Shown here: positions 7,038 through 7,089 of the stretch, one piece after another
Layout of the letters: each line of letters starts with the position of its first letter
Position numbering within the stretch: position 1 is the first letter of the stretch
Origin: JAKAGZ01 sp964595355
GTDB lineage: Bacteria > Bacteroidota > Ignavibacteria > Ignavibacteriales > Ignavibacteriaceae
Direction: 5' to 3'
DNA length: 7,089 nucleotides
Assembly: GCA_964595355.1 (NCBI GenBank)
Contig: CAZQQD010000121.1
Span: 1 to 7,089 of the forward strand
The notes under the pieces: model-generated
What the model was told of the DNA's origin: nothing
The model's input: the letters and a program-made list of their open reading frames with translations, nothing else
Database searches by the model: none
Made by a program: the position numbers and the translations under genes

Positions 7038-7089
7038 GCACCCTTAGCTCAGTTGGTAGAGCATCTGACTCTTAATCAGCAGGTCACCG
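7038..7089 (+). tRNA. tRNA-Lys(CTT), 3' end cut by the window edge
   Basis: The 5' two-thirds of a lysine tRNA reading AAG. Acceptor strand GCACCCT (7038-7044), TA at positions 8-9, D stem GCTC/GAGC (7047-7050, 7059-7062) around AGTTGGTA, anticodon arm 7064-7080 with loop CTCTTAA and anticodon CTT (7071-7073 read as C-T-T from 7071), variable loop AGGTC, and the first four bases of the T stem (ACCG). The outermost anticodon-stem pair is T-C (7064/7080), a mismatch; the other four pairs are canonical. About 20-24 nt, including the T loop and 3' acceptor strand, lie beyond the window, so full folding and any CCA end cannot be checked. Confidence 0.93.

Overview
The window is an A+T-rich stretch of bacterial chromosome in which every gene lies on the + strand. 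Several features point to the Bacteroidota / FCB group. A TTTG-N19-TAATTTTG promoter, the Bacteroidota-type -33/-7 layout, lies just ahead of the tRNA gene. Exported proteins have short signal peptides ending in 'SYSQ' or 'LYSQQ'. Several PpiC/SurA-family genes sit together with a MoxR gene, and metG carries a fused C-terminal tRNA-binding domain. I cannot name a genus.

Layout: (1) positions 1-1695 hold the 3' part of metG (methionyl-tRNA synthetase); the first ~120 residues lie outside the window. (2) 1696-1815 is a 120-bp gap with a perfect 12-bp palindrome, an A+T-rich hairpin, a possible weak promoter and a strong ribosome binding site. (3) 1816-5879 holds three tightly packed envelope folding genes: a 661-aa secreted multi-parvulin protein, a 276-aa lipoprotein related to SurA whose parvulin region looks dead, and a 423-aa SurA-like protein with two intact-looking parvulin domains. 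The first two genes overlap by 26 bp and the next two are 1 bp apart. (4) 5904-6896 is a MoxR-family AAA+ ATPase, 24 bp downstream and probably in the same transcript. (5) 6897-7037 is intergenic and ends in the promoter. (6) 7038 to the window end is the 5' part of a tRNA-Lys(CTT).

How the genes work together: the three exported SurA/PpiC-type proteins probably form a set that escorts unfolded outer-membrane or secreted proteins across the periplasm. By my reading there are six parvulin-like units in the three proteins. Three keep both conserved histidines, one keeps one, and two keep neither, which suggests a mix of catalytic and purely binding modules. The cytoplasmic MoxR ATPase is a plausible but unproven partner. 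Its usual neighbours (DUF58 and von Willebrand A-domain genes) do not follow it here, because a tRNA gene comes next.

I saw no mobile element, CRISPR array, riboswitch or clearly new system. The points of most interest are the graded decay of parvulin active sites across the operon, the two TTG start codons, and the promoter placed so close to the tRNA that its transcript may begin at or next to the mature 5' end.
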